Positions 1-8,977 of a stretch of 56,999 bases of DNA are shown here, piece after piece. The translations under genes and the position numbers were made by a program. This stretch comes from JACVRM01 sp036824245. GTDB lineage: Bacteria > Actinomycetota > Thermoleophilia > Gaiellales > Gaiellaceae. The notes below the pieces were generated by a model. That model searched no databases. It was not told the origin of the DNA and saw only the letters and a list, made by a program, of their open reading frames with translations. How positions within the stretch are numbered: position 1 is the first letter of the stretch; each line of letters starts with the position of its first letter. Where the stretch lies: NCBI GenBank assembly GCA_036824245.1, contig DAITAO010000010.1, positions 1 to 56,999 on the forward strand. The letters are read 5' to 3'.

Positions 1-30
1 CACGCTCCGGCTCGCGCGCCCAGGCGGTCG

Positions 31-498
31 GTGCGCCGACGCGTGACGGTCGCGCTCGCCGCAGTGTCGGTCGTCACATTGGCGGTCCTGGTCGGCGCTT
101 CCCGGGACGACCCGCCTGACGGCACGCCCTCCCGTGGCGTCGTCCTCCCTCTACCCCCGAGACCGAGCGTCGGGCAACCCGCCCTGACGCCCGACGCGCA
201 GCCGGCGCCAAGTCGCACCCGGGCGCGGCAAGCTGTGGCGGGGGACCGCTCGCCGCGGGTGGTCACATGGGCCCCTGTGCCCGGTGCGAGCTTCTACTGG
301 TTCCAGCTCTACAAGATCGGCCTGCCGGGCGCCCGGAAGATTCTCGAGGCGCGGCCCGCCCGACCGCTCTACGCGCTCAGGCAGAGCCGCCGGCTCACGC
401 CCGGCCGTTATCGCTGGTATGCGTGGCCGCAATTCGAAGCACACATACAGCCTCGCTACGGAGACGTCTTCAGGCAAGGCTCCCTGCTCATCGACTAG
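31..498 (+). CDS. Small membrane-anchored protein with FN3-like domain
   Basis: Predicted 155-residue protein. Residues about 5-22 form a hydrophobic helix after a basic MRRR start, so it is probably a signal anchor. A Pro-rich linker (about 25-75) follows, then a beta-rich segment (about 78-155) with the motifs TWAPVPGASFYWFQL and LTPGRYRWYAWP. That pattern recalls the fibronectin-III-like domain of small proteins in actinobacterial exopolysaccharide loci; this is inference. The start is GTG at 31, but the frame is open to the window edge, so the real start may lie upstream. The stop is 11 nt before the next gene, suggesting an operon. Function unknown; probably extracytoplasmic. Confidence 0.55.
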   Translation: MRRRVTVALAAVSVVTLAVLVGASRDDPPDGTPSRGVVLPLPPRPSVGQPALTPDAQPAPSRTRARQAVAGDRSPRVVTWAPVPGASFYWFQLYKIGLPGARKILEARPARPLYALRQSRRLTPGRYRWYAWPQFEAHIQPRYGDVFRQGSLLID

Positions 499-509
499 GC
501 CCGCTGATC

Positions 510-1313
510 GTGCGGAAGTACATCCTCAGGTTCGACGACCTCTGCCCCACGATGAACTGGGACATCTGGGATGGGGTCGAAAAACTCCTGGACGAGTACT
601 CCGTTCAACCTCTCTTGGCGGTCGTTCCCGACAACCGAGACCCCAAGCTGGTGATCGATGCGCCGAATCCCCAGTTCTGGCAGCGCGCGCGGGGCTGGCA
701 GTCCAAGGGTTGGATAATCGCTCAGCACGGCTACCAGCATGTGTACGACACTCGGGAGCCGGGACTGGTGCCATGGTGGCCCAAGAGCGAGTTTGCCGGG
801 CACCCGTATGACGTGCAGTACAGCAAGGTGAGCGAGGGACTGCGTCGCCTGACGGAAGAGGGGCTCAAGCCCTCGGTCTGGATAGCCCCGAGCCACTCGC
901 TGGATTCCGTGACCCTGGACGTCGTGAATCGCCTGGGGATCCAGGTAGTTAGTGACGGCGTGGGCTTTCGTACCTACCGAGACCGCCTCGGTCTCGTCTG
1001 GGTACCCGTTCACCCCTGGCTGCCCCCGGGGCTGAGAGTGCAGGTTTCGACTCTCTGTATCCATCACAACTCCGGGACGAGCCTGGACCACTTGGAGCGG
1101 CTCATTCGGTCGCGCTCCTCCCTCCTCATGGGCGTTTCGTTCGATTTCGCTGCGCTGATCGCCGACCCGCCGCTGAAGTCACGCGGCGATGCCCTCTTCG
1201 AACGGGCCTACTGGCCCACCTTCCTGGTCCGGCGACACCTCGCGCGTATAGCCAAGGCGGCGCTGCGCGGCGGGAGGAAACCTGAGCTCGATCGAGTCAG
1301 TCCAAGCGACTGA
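510..1313 (+). CDS. DUF2334-type polysaccharide deacetylase-like protein
   Basis: Predicted 267 residues. The N-terminus YILRFDDLCP matches the 'RxDD' start of DUF2334/NodB-like deacetylase folds, where the Asp pair binds metal or acts in catalysis. AQHGYQHVY (about 72-80) resembles the metal-binding HG-H motif, and WIAPSHSLD is the family's barrel segment. The start is taken as GTG at 510 because family homology begins there and the upstream gene ends at 498; the reading frame itself extends further 5'. There is no signal peptide, so the protein is probably cytoplasmic or peripheral. Likely role is de-N-acetylation or related trimming of a surface glycan; the substrate cannot be read from sequence. 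It ends flush against the convergent stop of the next gene. Confidence 0.7.
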   Translation: MRKYILRFDDLCPTMNWDIWDGVEKLLDEYSVQPLLAVVPDNRDPKLVIDAPNPQFWQRARGWQSKGWIIAQHGYQHVYDTREPGLVPWWPKSEFAGHPYDVQYSKVSEGLRRLTEEGLKPSVWIAPSHSLDSVTLDVVNRLGIQVVSDGVGFRTYRDRLGLVWVPVHPWLPPGLRVQVSTLCIHHNSGTSLDHLERLIRSRSSLLMGVSFDFAALIADPPLKSRGDALFERAYWPTFLVRRHLARIAKAALRGGRKPELDRVSPSD

Positions 1314-4300
1314 TCAGTGGCAGTTCGCGCTGCCCGAATCCGTGAACGTCTTGCCTGCCTCCGGGACGAACTGCCACGAGTAGCTCGTAGCGCGCAGGGT
1401 GAGCTTGAGCACACCGAACGTCGTGGCGTTCCGCACCTCGCTGTTGGCGAGCGGCGTGGAGAAGGAGTAGAGGCTCCTGCCCCCGGTGCCGACGATGAAC
1501 TGGCGCATGCCGTTCGCGGTATCCAGCTGGCCCTGTGGGTTCTGCGGGGCGAAGCGCTCGTAGTCGTGGTCGTCACCGGAGAGCACCACGTCTGCGCCCG
1601 CCGCGTACAGGGCATTCCAGAAGAACCCCATGCTCGTGTAGCTCCCGTGCTCCGAGCCTGAGGAGAAGCGCGGCTTGTGGAGAAGGGCGAGCGTGCACAC
1701 GTTGTTGTGCGCGGCAAGGTCTGCCCTCAACCACTGATCCTGGGCCAGGCCTGCCCCGAGCGAGATCTCGGAGTTCAGCGCCACCACGTGCCAGGCGCCG
1801 ACGTCGAAGCTGTACCAGCCCTCTGCCGGGTCACCGGCGGCCGCGCCGAAGTACGAGAAGTAGCCGGCAGCGCCCGGCGGCGTGTCGTACTCGTGGTTGC
1901 CGGCGATCGGGCGGCTGATGGACTTGACGCGGCCCCACGTCGGGCCGTAGGCCTGCTGGAATTGCGACAGCGTGCCACCCCCGTACTGCAGGTCGCCGAG
2001 CGGGAACACGGCCGCGAGGCCCTGCCCGACCAGCAGATCCGACGTGAACTGTTGACGGCAGGTCGTTGACGTAACGGGGTCGCCGGGCGGGCAGGCGATG
2101 TCGCCCGCGGCCGCGACGACGGGGTCGTTGACCGGCTGGGAGGCGACGGGCGCCGTCTGCGCGGAGGTGGCGGACGCGGACCCGACCGCATTCGAGGCGG
2201 TGACGCGGACTCGGATGGTGGAGCCGACGTCGCCGCTGGTCAGGGTGTACGTCTGGGCGGTAGCGCCGGGGATGTCGGCGCAGCCGGCCTGGCTGGCGGC
2301 CGCCGCGTAGTGGGCGCTGATGCGTTCGAGCGGCAACTCGGTCCCGTAGACGGCGACGTCGTCCATGCTGCCCTGGAAGGCCTGCGCGGGGTCGTAGCCG
2401 GTGCCAACGCCGTCCTGATCCTGACCCAGCACGACGGCCCCGCCGGCTCCCATCGAGGTGCCGCTCGCAGCGGTGCCGGTGAACGCCAGCGCGCCGTCCT
2501 TGAACAGCTGCGTGCGCCCGTCCGAGCCGCGCCAGGTGACCACGATGTGATGCCAGGCGCCGTCGTTGGCCGATACGCCCGTCGTCAGCACGCTCGTGTT
2601 GCGGAAGATCACGAAGTTGCGGTAGTCACGAATCTGGAACTCGTTGTCGATGCTCGAGATCTCGTACGAGAAGACGCCTCCCGCCTTGGTCGTGTTGGTG
2701 CCCTTCACCCAGAACTCGACCGAGATCGCGCCGCCCGGGAAGCCGCCGAACGGATTGCGGATGAGATGGTCGTCGTTGCCGTCCATCGTCACCGCCGCAT
2801 CGCCGTCGGCGATCGCGCCGGCAGCGCCCAGCGTCACCCCACCCCCGTAGGTGCCCGTACGGCCATTGCCGCTCGCGTCAGCCGCACTCGTCCCGCTCGT
2901 CTCGCCCAGCCGCCAGAACGCCAGCGGCGCGTCGCCGCTCACGGCCTCGGCATAGCCCGTACAGCGCTGCCACTGGTAGGCATAGCTCGACGGGTCGCCG
3001 GTCCAGACGCCGTTGCTCGCCGTCAGCACCTGACCCACCTGAGGCGTCCCCGAGATTGTCGGCGGCGAGGTGTTCTCCGGGACGCTCGGGGCCGGCTCGA
3101 CCGGTGCCGTGGGCGCGGTGTTGGCGGTGTTCGCTCCGGCCGGGTTGGAGGCGGTGACGCGGGTGCGGACGGGCGAGCCGACCTCGCCGCTGGTCAGGGT
3201 GTACGTCTGGGCGGTAGCGCCGGCGATGTCGCTGCAGCCCGACGTGCTAGCGGCGGCGGCGTAGTGGGCGCCGACGCGCTCCGCCGGCAGTGCCGACGCG
3301 TACACGGATACGTCGTCCATGCTGCCCTGGAAGGCCTGCGCGGGGTCGTAGCCGGTGCCAACGCCGTCCTGATCCTGACCCAGCACGACGGCCCCGCCGG
3401 CTCCCATCGAGGTGCCGCTCGCAGCGGTGCCGGTGAACGCCAGCGCGCCGTCCTTGAACAGCTGCGTGCGCCCGTCCGAGCCGCGCCAGGTGACCACGAT
3501 GTGATGCCAGGCGCCGTCGTTGGCCGATACGCCCGTCGTCAGCACGCTCGTGTTGCGGAAGATCACGAAGTTGCGGTAGTCACGAATCTGGAACTCGTTG
3601 TCGATGCTCGAGATCTCGTACGAGAAGACGCCTCCCGCCTTGGTCGTGTTGGTGCCCTTCACCCAGAACTCGACCGAGATCGCGCCGCCCGGGAAGCCGC
3701 CGAACGGATTGCGGATGAGATGGTCGTCGTTGCCGTCCATCGTCACCGCCGCATCGCCGTCGGCGATCGCGCCGGCAGCGCCCAGCGTCACCCCACCCCC
3801 GTAGGTGCCCGTACGGCCATTGCCGCTCGCGTCAGCCGCACTCGTCCCGCTCGTCTCGCCCAGCCGCCAGAACGCCAGCGGCGCGTCGCCGCTCACGGCC
3901 TCGGCATAGCCCGTACAGCGCTGCCACTGGTAGGCATAGCTCGACGGGTCGCCGGTCCAGACGCCGTTGCTCGCCGTCAGCACCTGACCCACCTGAGGCG
4001 TCCCCGAGATTGTCGGCGGCGAGGTGTTCTCCGGGGCCCCGAGCTCGATCGTGAACGTGTTTGACGAGCTGGCGCCCGTGTTGCCGGCCAGGTCGGACTG
4101 CTCGGCCCGGGCGGTGTAGACGCCGGCGGCCAGAGCCGAGGCGGCGTCGACGGCGTAGGAGCCGCCCTGGCGCGTGGCGCTCAGCGTTTGGAGCGGCGCG
4201 CCGGTTGCAGTCCCGCCGCTGTACACCTTGACCGTAACCGTGGCTGCGTCGCCGGTCGAGGTGCCGGCGGTGCCGCCGAACGTCGGCGTTCCGTCGGTCG

Positions 4301-6731
4301 TCGAGCTTCCCTGCGCGGGGGTTGCGAGGCTGACCGTCGGCGCGATCGTGTCGACCGTCCAGGCGGCGGAGGCCGGCGCCGGCTCTGTGTTCCCGGCCGC
4401 GTCGCGAGCCTGCACCTGGAACGTGTGCGCGCCCTCCGCCAGCCCTGTGTAGGGCTGCGGGCTGGCGCAGTCGGCGAAGGGGCCCGCGTCGAGCTGACAC
4501 TGGAACGTGACACCGGGCTCGCTACCGGTGAAGCTGAAGCTCGCGTCGGCGCTGGCGATGGAGCCGGACGGTCCGGCCGTGATCGACGTTTCCGGGGCCA
4601 CGGTGTCCACCGTCCAGGTGTATGAAGCGACGACGCTCTCGTTGAGGGCCGCATCACGGGCCTTGACCTGGAACGTATGAGGCGCGTTGCTGAGACCGGC
4701 ATAGCTCTTGGGGGAGGCGCAAGAGGAGAAGGTGCCGGCGTCCAGCCGGCAGAGGAAGCTGACTCCGGCCTCGCTGTCGGAGAAGTTAAAGGCGGCGCTC
4801 GCCGAGTTGCTCGGGTTGGCGGGGCTCGAGTCGATCGTCGGAGCCGGCGGCGGCGTGGTATCGACCGTGAACGCCGGCAGGACCACGAAGTGGGTGGCGT
4901 TGAAGTCGACGCGTAGCTTCCAGGCGCCCTCGTTGGCGCTGCCGAGCGCCGCACAAGGCCTCGTCTCGTAGTTCAGCTCCCGGTTCCAGTTCGACCCTGT
5001 AGCGGTGGGGTTGGGCGGGTACTGGAGATAGCTGCCCGTCGTAGACGGCAGCCGGCCTGCCGAGGAGCCGTCGGCACGATCGTTGCCGGCCGTGTTGGCA
5101 CAGGCCGTGGCCGACGAAGGCAGCACCCACGTGGTGCTCCACTTACCCGTCGGCCGCACCCCGGCCACGCTGACGTACGCCTTCGCACCGGCGCCGAACA
5201 CGGCCCTCGGGATGGTGAGCGCCGTATTCTCGAAGCTCGAGGCCCTGGCGACGTAGAAACTCTTGAACGCGGTCTTCGTCACGCTGCCGCTGCATGCCGC
5301 GTCGGCATACAGGTTGAGCGTGTACCGCCAGGGAACCGACGTCGACGGCGGATCACTCGCCTGCACGGTGTACGAGTTGTCGGTAGTGCCGAAGCTCGCC
5401 GCGGGCAGGCAGGGCGACGTCGGATTGCGGACGACCCCCGCAGAGTCGGTCACCACGAGCTGGTAGAAGCTGCCCGGCTCGGCGCTCCCGTCTGGGAAGA
5501 TCCGCTCCCCGGCGGTGAAGACGTAGTTCTCCGGCCCCGCGGCCCCGTCGAGGCGAAGCCTGTCGAGCGGGACGGCGTCCACCGCCCAGCTGTACGAGGT
5601 GATGATGCTCTCGTTGAGAGCGGCGTCACGGGCCTTGACCTCGAAGGTATGGGCGGCGTCAGCGAGGCTCGTGTAGCTCTTGGGGGAGGTACAGGCGGAG
5701 AAGGTTCCAGTGTCCAGGCGGCACTGGTAGGTCACACCGGACTCGCTGTCGGAGAAGTTGAAGCTGGCGCTCGCCGAGTTGCTCGGGTTGGCGGGGCTCG
5801 AGTCGATCGTCGGAGCCGGCGGCGGCGTGGTATCGACCGTGAACGCCGGCAGGACCACGAAGTGGGTGGCGTTGAAGTCGACGCGTAGCTTCCAGGCGCC
5901 CTCGTTGGCGCTGCCGAGCGCCGCACAAGGCCTCGTCTCGTAGTTCAGCTCCCGGTTCCAGTTCGACCCTGTAGCGGTGGGGTTGGGCGGGTACTGGAGA
6001 TAGCTGCCCGTCGTAGACGGCAGCCGGCCTGCCGAGGAGCCGTCGGCACGATCGTTGCCGGCCGTGTTGGCACAGGCCGTGGCCGACGAAGGCAGCACCC
6101 ACGTGGTGCTCCACTTACCCGTCGGCCGCACCCCGGCCACGCTGACGTACGCCTTCGCACCGGCGCCGAACACGGCCCTCGGAATGGTGAGCGCCGTATT
6201 CTCGAAGCTCGAGGCCTTGGCGACATAGAAACTCTTGAACGCCGTCTTGGCCGGGCTACCGCCGCACGCGGCATTCGTGTATTGGTTGAGCGTGTATCGC
6301 CACGGCGTCGCCGTCGATATCGGGTCGCTCGCCTGAACCGCGTACGCGTGGTCAAAGGTCTCGAAGGCGCTGGCGGGCAGACACGGAGAAGCGGGGTTGC
6401 GCGCGACACCGGCCGAGTCGGTGACTACGAACTTGTAGAAGCTGCCTGTGTCTGCGCCCCCCGCGGGATAGATGACATCACCGGCGGTGTACACGTAGTT
6501 CTCGGGGCCTCCCGAGCCTCCACTCAGGAGGCGGTCGAACGAGAACACGCCCGGCGCGGCCGGCGCGACTCCCGCCTGCAGGATGACCGCGAGGACGGCT
6601 ATCAGAAATACGGGTGCCCGGCGTCGATACCGAGAGGCGCGCGTGAGCGACGCCCTCAGCCCGTTTCGCCGCCGCTGTTCGCGGCGCGCGCGCGTTTCAT
6701 GGAATGGTTCTAGCCTTGGGTCTACGCCCAA
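1314..6731 (-). CDS. Giant secreted multidomain LamG/Ig-like metallophosphoesterase
   Basis: A protein of 1,805 residues. A basic N-terminus and hydrophobic segment (about 40-60) form a signal or anchor. Two copies of an unknown beta-rich module (about 62-300 and 387-625) are each followed by an Ig-like domain of the 'VDTTPP-APTI...FQVKARDAALN' type (about 301-385, 626-710). Two further Ig-like domains (about 711-795, 796-898) follow. Then come two nearly identical blocks (about 899-1215 and 1217-1530) in which a LamG/concanavalin-like domain is inserted inside another Ig-like domain. The C-terminus (about 1534-1805) is a calcineurin-like metallophosphoesterase with metal motifs GDIACP, GDLQYGG, GNHEYD, LLHKPRF and GDDHDYER. 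Start is TTG with GGGGGA seven bases upstream. Probably a surface phosphatase binding glycan through LamG; the substrate is unknown. Confidence 0.85.
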   Translation of the reverse strand: MGVDPRLEPFHETRARREQRRRNGLRASLTRASRYRRRAPVFLIAVLAVILQAGVAPAAPGVFSFDRLLSGGSGGPENYVYTAGDVIYPAGGADTGSFYKFVVTDSAGVARNPASPCLPASAFETFDHAYAVQASDPISTATPWRYTLNQYTNAACGGSPAKTAFKSFYVAKASSFENTALTIPRAVFGAGAKAYVSVAGVRPTGKWSTTWVLPSSATACANTAGNDRADGSSAGRLPSTTGSYLQYPPNPTATGSNWNRELNYETRPCAALGSANEGAWKLRVDFNATHFVVLPAFTVDTTPPPAPTIDSSPANPSNSASASFNFSDSESGVTYQCRLDTGTFSACTSPKSYTSLADAAHTFEVKARDAALNESIITSYSWAVDAVPLDRLRLDGAAGPENYVFTAGERIFPDGSAEPGSFYQLVVTDSAGVVRNPTSPCLPAASFGTTDNSYTVQASDPPSTSVPWRYTLNLYADAACSGSVTKTAFKSFYVARASSFENTALTIPRAVFGAGAKAYVSVAGVRPTGKWSTTWVLPSSATACANTAGNDRADGSSAGRLPSTTGSYLQYPPNPTATGSNWNRELNYETRPCAALGSANEGAWKLRVDFNATHFVVLPAFTVDTTPPPAPTIDSSPANPSNSASAAFNFSDSEAGVSFLCRLDAGTFSSCASPKSYAGLSNAPHTFQVKARDAALNESVVASYTWTVDTVAPETSITAGPSGSIASADASFSFTGSEPGVTFQCQLDAGPFADCASPQPYTGLAEGAHTFQVQARDAAGNTEPAPASAAWTVDTIAPTVSLATPAQGSSTTDGTPTFGGTAGTSTGDAATVTVKVYSGGTATGAPLQTLSATRQGGSYAVDAASALAAGVYTARAEQSDLAGNTGASSSNTFTIELGAPENTSPPTISGTPQVGQVLTASNGVWTGDPSSYAYQWQRCTGYAEAVSGDAPLAFWRLGETSGTSAADASGNGRTGTYGGGVTLGAAGAIADGDAAVTMDGNDDHLIRNPFGGFPGGAISVEFWVKGTNTTKAGGVFSYEISSIDNEFQIRDYRNFVIFRNTSVLTTGVSANDGAWHHIVVTWRGSDGRTQLFKDGALAFTGTAASGTSMGAGGAVVLGQDQDGVGTGYDPAQAFQGSMDDVSVYASALPAERVGAHYAAAASTSGCSDIAGATAQTYTLTSGEVGSPVRTRVTASNPAGANTANTAPTAPVEPAPSVPENTSPPTISGTPQVGQVLTASNGVWTGDPSSYAYQWQRCTGYAEAVSGDAPLAFWRLGETSGTSAADASGNGRTGTYGGGVTLGAAGAIADGDAAVTMDGNDDHLIRNPFGGFPGGAISVEFWVKGTNTTKAGGVFSYEISSIDNEFQIRDYRNFVIFRNTSVLTTGVSANDGAWHHIVVTWRGSDGRTQLFKDGALAFTGTAASGTSMGAGGAVVLGQDQDGVGTGYDPAQAFQGSMDDVAVYGTELPLERISAHYAAAASQAGCADIPGATAQTYTLTSGDVGSTIRVRVTASNAVGSASATSAQTAPVASQPVNDPVVAAAGDIACPPGDPVTSTTCRQQFTSDLLVGQGLAAVFPLGDLQYGGGTLSQFQQAYGPTWGRVKSISRPIAGNHEYDTPPGAAGYFSYFGAAAGDPAEGWYSFDVGAWHVVALNSEISLGAGLAQDQWLRADLAAHNNVCTLALLHKPRFSSGSEHGSYTSMGFFWNALYAAGADVVLSGDDHDYERFAPQNPQGQLDTANGMRQFIVGTGGRSLYSFSTPLANSEVRNATTFGVLKLTLRATSYSWQFVPEAGKTFTDSGSANCH
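2356..3081. repeat. 726-bp direct repeat, copy A of LamG block
   Basis: Appears base-for-base identical to 3310-4035 (offset 954). It encodes the Ig-like N-half plus the whole LamG domain of the giant metallophosphoesterase protein. Sequence diverges sharply on both sides. Confidence 0.9.
3310..4035. repeat. 726-bp direct repeat, copy B of LamG block
   Basis: Second copy of 2356-3081. Identity at synonymous positions implies recent duplication or gene conversion, not just protein-level selection. Confidence 0.9.
4794..5210. repeat. 417-bp direct repeat, copy A of N-terminal module
   Basis: Identical to 5766-6182 (offset 972). Similarity continues for about 60 bp past 5210 with a few substitutions, then fades. 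It encodes the C-half of the unknown N-terminal module and the start of the following Ig-like domain. Confidence 0.9.
5766..6182. repeat. 417-bp direct repeat, copy B of N-terminal module
   Basis: Second copy of 4794-5210 within the same gene. The flanks are diverged homologues, so identity is confined to a central block, as expected from gene conversion between older repeats. Confidence 0.9.
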
Positions 6732-6760
6732 TGTTTTTCCCCCGCCCTTTCCCCGTCTAC

Positions 6761-6789
6761 ATTCTTGATGTCCGGAGGGACAGAGTCAA
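6761..6789 (-). promoter_or_regulatory. Putative sigma-70-type promoter of the giant secreted protein
   Basis: On the minus strand TTGACT (6784-6789), a 17-bp spacer and AAGAAT (6761-6766) lie just upstream of the TTG start at 6731. The predicted leader is short, about 20-25 nt. Confidence 0.5.
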
Positions 6790-6988
6790 TAGAGCATTCC
6801 TGCCGGATGCCCCCGAACTTCGCCCTCTTTGGTGCGTTCCGCGGCGCCGGGCGGCGTGGAGCCGGGGGCTGAAGGGACCGTTGCCGGTGGAACGCTCGTG
6901 CCGACTCCTCGGGACCGGGGCTCCAGCCCTCTAGCACCGCCAGGAATGGACGTCTGTGCAGGTGTGCCGACCGAACCCCGGGCGAGCG

Positions 6989-7507
6989 CTAGGCGCCGGG
7001 ATCGGGCGCGCTCGAGAATCGAGCCGGTGCACGCGGCAGTCGCCCGGTCGATCGAGGTGTAGCCCGACCTAGGACCTCGCCCTTTGACTGTTTGGTGAGT
7101 CTCGCCGGGGTTGATCGATTCCACCGGTCCAACGGGCGCGGAGCCTTGCTCTCCGGTGCGAACCTCGAAGGATCGCTACGCAGGGGCTCGATGGCCATCG
7201 GGATGAGCGCGGCGGCCGCCACGAAGGCAACGAGCGCTCTTCGAAGCGCCGCTGCGCTCCACGGCGATGCTTCGCTCCTGCGCGAGGCCGCCGCCTCTCG
7301 AGCGTGGTCGACCTCTCCGCCAGGGCGCGGGTCATAAGCAGGCCCAATGATATGCAGTGCCTTGCGCTCTTCCTGGACGTCCGGAAGCTGCGCCCGGGCA
7401 AGCCGGGCAAGCTCCGGATCGACGAGCACGAGCTCGGGGGAGATCTGCTCCGGCCGGGCAGCTTCCAGACCCGGTCCGTGAGCCTTCCGGGTGCTCTTCT
7501 CGCGCAC
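6989..7507 (-). CDS. Hypothetical single-pass protein, possibly eroded
   Basis: A minus-strand reading frame whose middle looks real: a polar N-terminus containing SPELVLVDPELARLARAQLPD-like sequence (about 22-42), an Arg-rich segment, and one hydrophobic helix (about 88-108, ALVAFVAAAALIPMAI). The 60 residues after the helix are Arg/Ser/Pro-rich and look like translated non-coding DNA. Related actinobacterial proteins, from memory, carry an FN3-like domain there, as in the first gene of this window. The gene may therefore have lost its C-terminus. The frame stays open to 7657; GTG at 7507 is one possible start, without a clear ribosome binding site. The surrounding stretch 6732-7761 holds no other convincing gene. 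Confidence 0.3.
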   Translation of the reverse strand: MREKSTRKAHGPGLEAARPEQISPELVLVDPELARLARAQLPDVQEERKALHIIGPAYDPRPGGEVDHAREAAASRRSEASPWSAAALRRALVAFVAAAALIPMAIEPLRSDPSRFAPESKAPRPLDRWNRSTPARLTKQSKGEVLGRATPRSTGRLPRAPARFSSAPDPGA

Positions 7508-7761
7508 GGCGTGCACGGCCACGAGCTCGGGCATCCACGCGCCTTGCCCCAACGAGTGCTCGCCGGCATCCGTTTCCCGCTCGGACAGAGAATGCGGGCC
7601 GAGCTCGGACACGGCGAGCTGGGTGTGTGTCCTCAGGCTGCTTTCACTCGCCCGCACCTTGAATACATCGGCGGACCGGCTCGAAGCCCTTTAGCGACTT
7701 CGTGGGTACCTCCGCGCCCCTCCTGCACGGCTCTTGGCCAGATGCGCTCGGTACTACCGCG

Positions 7762-8817
7762 CTACGCGATGTGCAGCCGCTTCGCCGTCAGGCCGGCGCG
7801 TAGCAGGAGCTGCCCGCGAAGCCCATTCGTCACAGCGAGCGTCTGGAGACCGAGATCGGCATGTGCGAAGCCGTACTTGTACTCCTCGTCGCCACGCAGG
7901 AACCGATACTCGAGGAGACCGTCCTCGAAGGCCTGCCTGATGACGTGGATGAACATGAGCACGCCCGGCCCGAAGCGAGCCCACGCTGGATCCCAGCCTC
8001 CCTGGTAACAGGATTCGGCGCCGCCGAACCGGAAGCCGTAGAGTGCCCCGGCCGGGCGTCCGTCTACCTCGAGGAGCCAGAGACGGAGCCAGCCGCGCTC
8101 GAAGGCACACCGCGCGAAGTCCCGATGAAACGCCTCCCGTCTCGAAAACGTCGAGTTCGTGGTCCAGCGCGCCGCGTGGAGCGCGAATGCCGCGTCGAGA
8201 TCGCTATCGAGTCGCTGGGGCTGATCGGTGACGCGAAGTGACACCTCGTGCTCGCTCCTGAGATTCCGCTCCCGCCTGCGAGCCGCCTTGCGAAGCTGCC
8301 TGCTCCAGCGGCCCGACAGCTCATCCCAGCTGGCGGCGTCGAGGCGCAAGAACGGACTGCCCTCCGTCCTTACCACCCTTCCACCGAGCCGCGCGCTCCA
8401 TTCCTCGTTTCCGGGCAGCCAATCTCCCACGAACAGGTTCCAGCGGAACTCCGCCTCCTTCAGGGCGCGGTGAAGAGCGCGCGCGGCGGCCGCCGAATCG
8501 GCCGGAGCGCAGATCGGCCCCAGCTGGTCACCGGCGTCGTGGCCGACGAAACGCACGATTCCGAGCCGCTCCGACCAGAGGTACAGAGGCAGGATGGCCA
8601 CCAATCTTCCCTCCTCGGAACGGCAGGCGAACGCCACCAGTCGGCGGCCCCGCCCGAAGTGCCGCCACCAGATCGAGGCCCACTCCCACGTTGCGAAGAT
8701 GTTCCCGCTGGCTTCGGCCAGCTCGTTCCATTCATCTCGTAGGGAATCAAGCGTGGGCACAGGCTCGAGCCGGAGCTGACTCGAGTCTCGCGCCGGCAGG
8801 CGAGCGCCGGTAGCCAT
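7762..8817 (-). CDS. CelD/FemAB-like acyltransferase (GNAT, BioF2-like)
   Basis: Predicted 351 residues, of the COG5653 'CelD' acetyltransferase type found in cellulose and exopolysaccharide loci. Features seen: LRDEWNELAE..IFATWEWASIWWRHF near the N-terminus, a first half-domain with LVAILPLYL, and a C-terminal GNAT fold with GRPAGALYGFRF and YQGGWDPAWARFGPGVLM, followed by YRFLRGDEEYKYGFA. The start is ATG at 8817; the frame runs upstream to 8991 but the extension is unlike the family. Likely transfers an acyl or aminoacyl group to a sugar or peptide of the surface polymer; donor and acceptor are unknown. Transcribed divergently from the methyltransferase gene. Confidence 0.75.
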   Translation of the reverse strand: MATGARLPARDSSQLRLEPVPTLDSLRDEWNELAEASGNIFATWEWASIWWRHFGRGRRLVAFACRSEEGRLVAILPLYLWSERLGIVRFVGHDAGDQLGPICAPADSAAAARALHRALKEAEFRWNLFVGDWLPGNEEWSARLGGRVVRTEGSPFLRLDAASWDELSGRWSRQLRKAARRRERNLRSEHEVSLRVTDQPQRLDSDLDAAFALHAARWTTNSTFSRREAFHRDFARCAFERGWLRLWLLEVDGRPAGALYGFRFGGAESCYQGGWDPAWARFGPGVLMFIHVIRQAFEDGLLEYRFLRGDEEYKYGFAHADLGLQTLAVTNGLRGQLLLRAGLTAKRLHIA

Positions 8818-8977
8818 GCTCTCAATGTAGCCGTGGGCAAGTCGGTGCGAGCCGGAAAGGCCGGCTTCTAATTTGCAACGCCCCCTGCTAGCGTGTGGCG
8901 GTCGAGGGCCTTTCCCGTGGGAAGAGACGTGTAGGGCCCCATCTGCGGCTGTCGACGCGAAATCCGGGGAGAGAAGC

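Noticed and set aside
2310..4064. A 584-codon plus-strand frame with internal repeats
   Set aside because: It is the antisense of the duplicated LamG blocks; the repeats are the DNA duplication seen from the other strand and composition is non-protein-like.
6732..6988. Small plus-strand genes between the giant protein gene and 7 kb
   Set aside because: Open frames there have neither ribosome binding sites nor protein-like composition.
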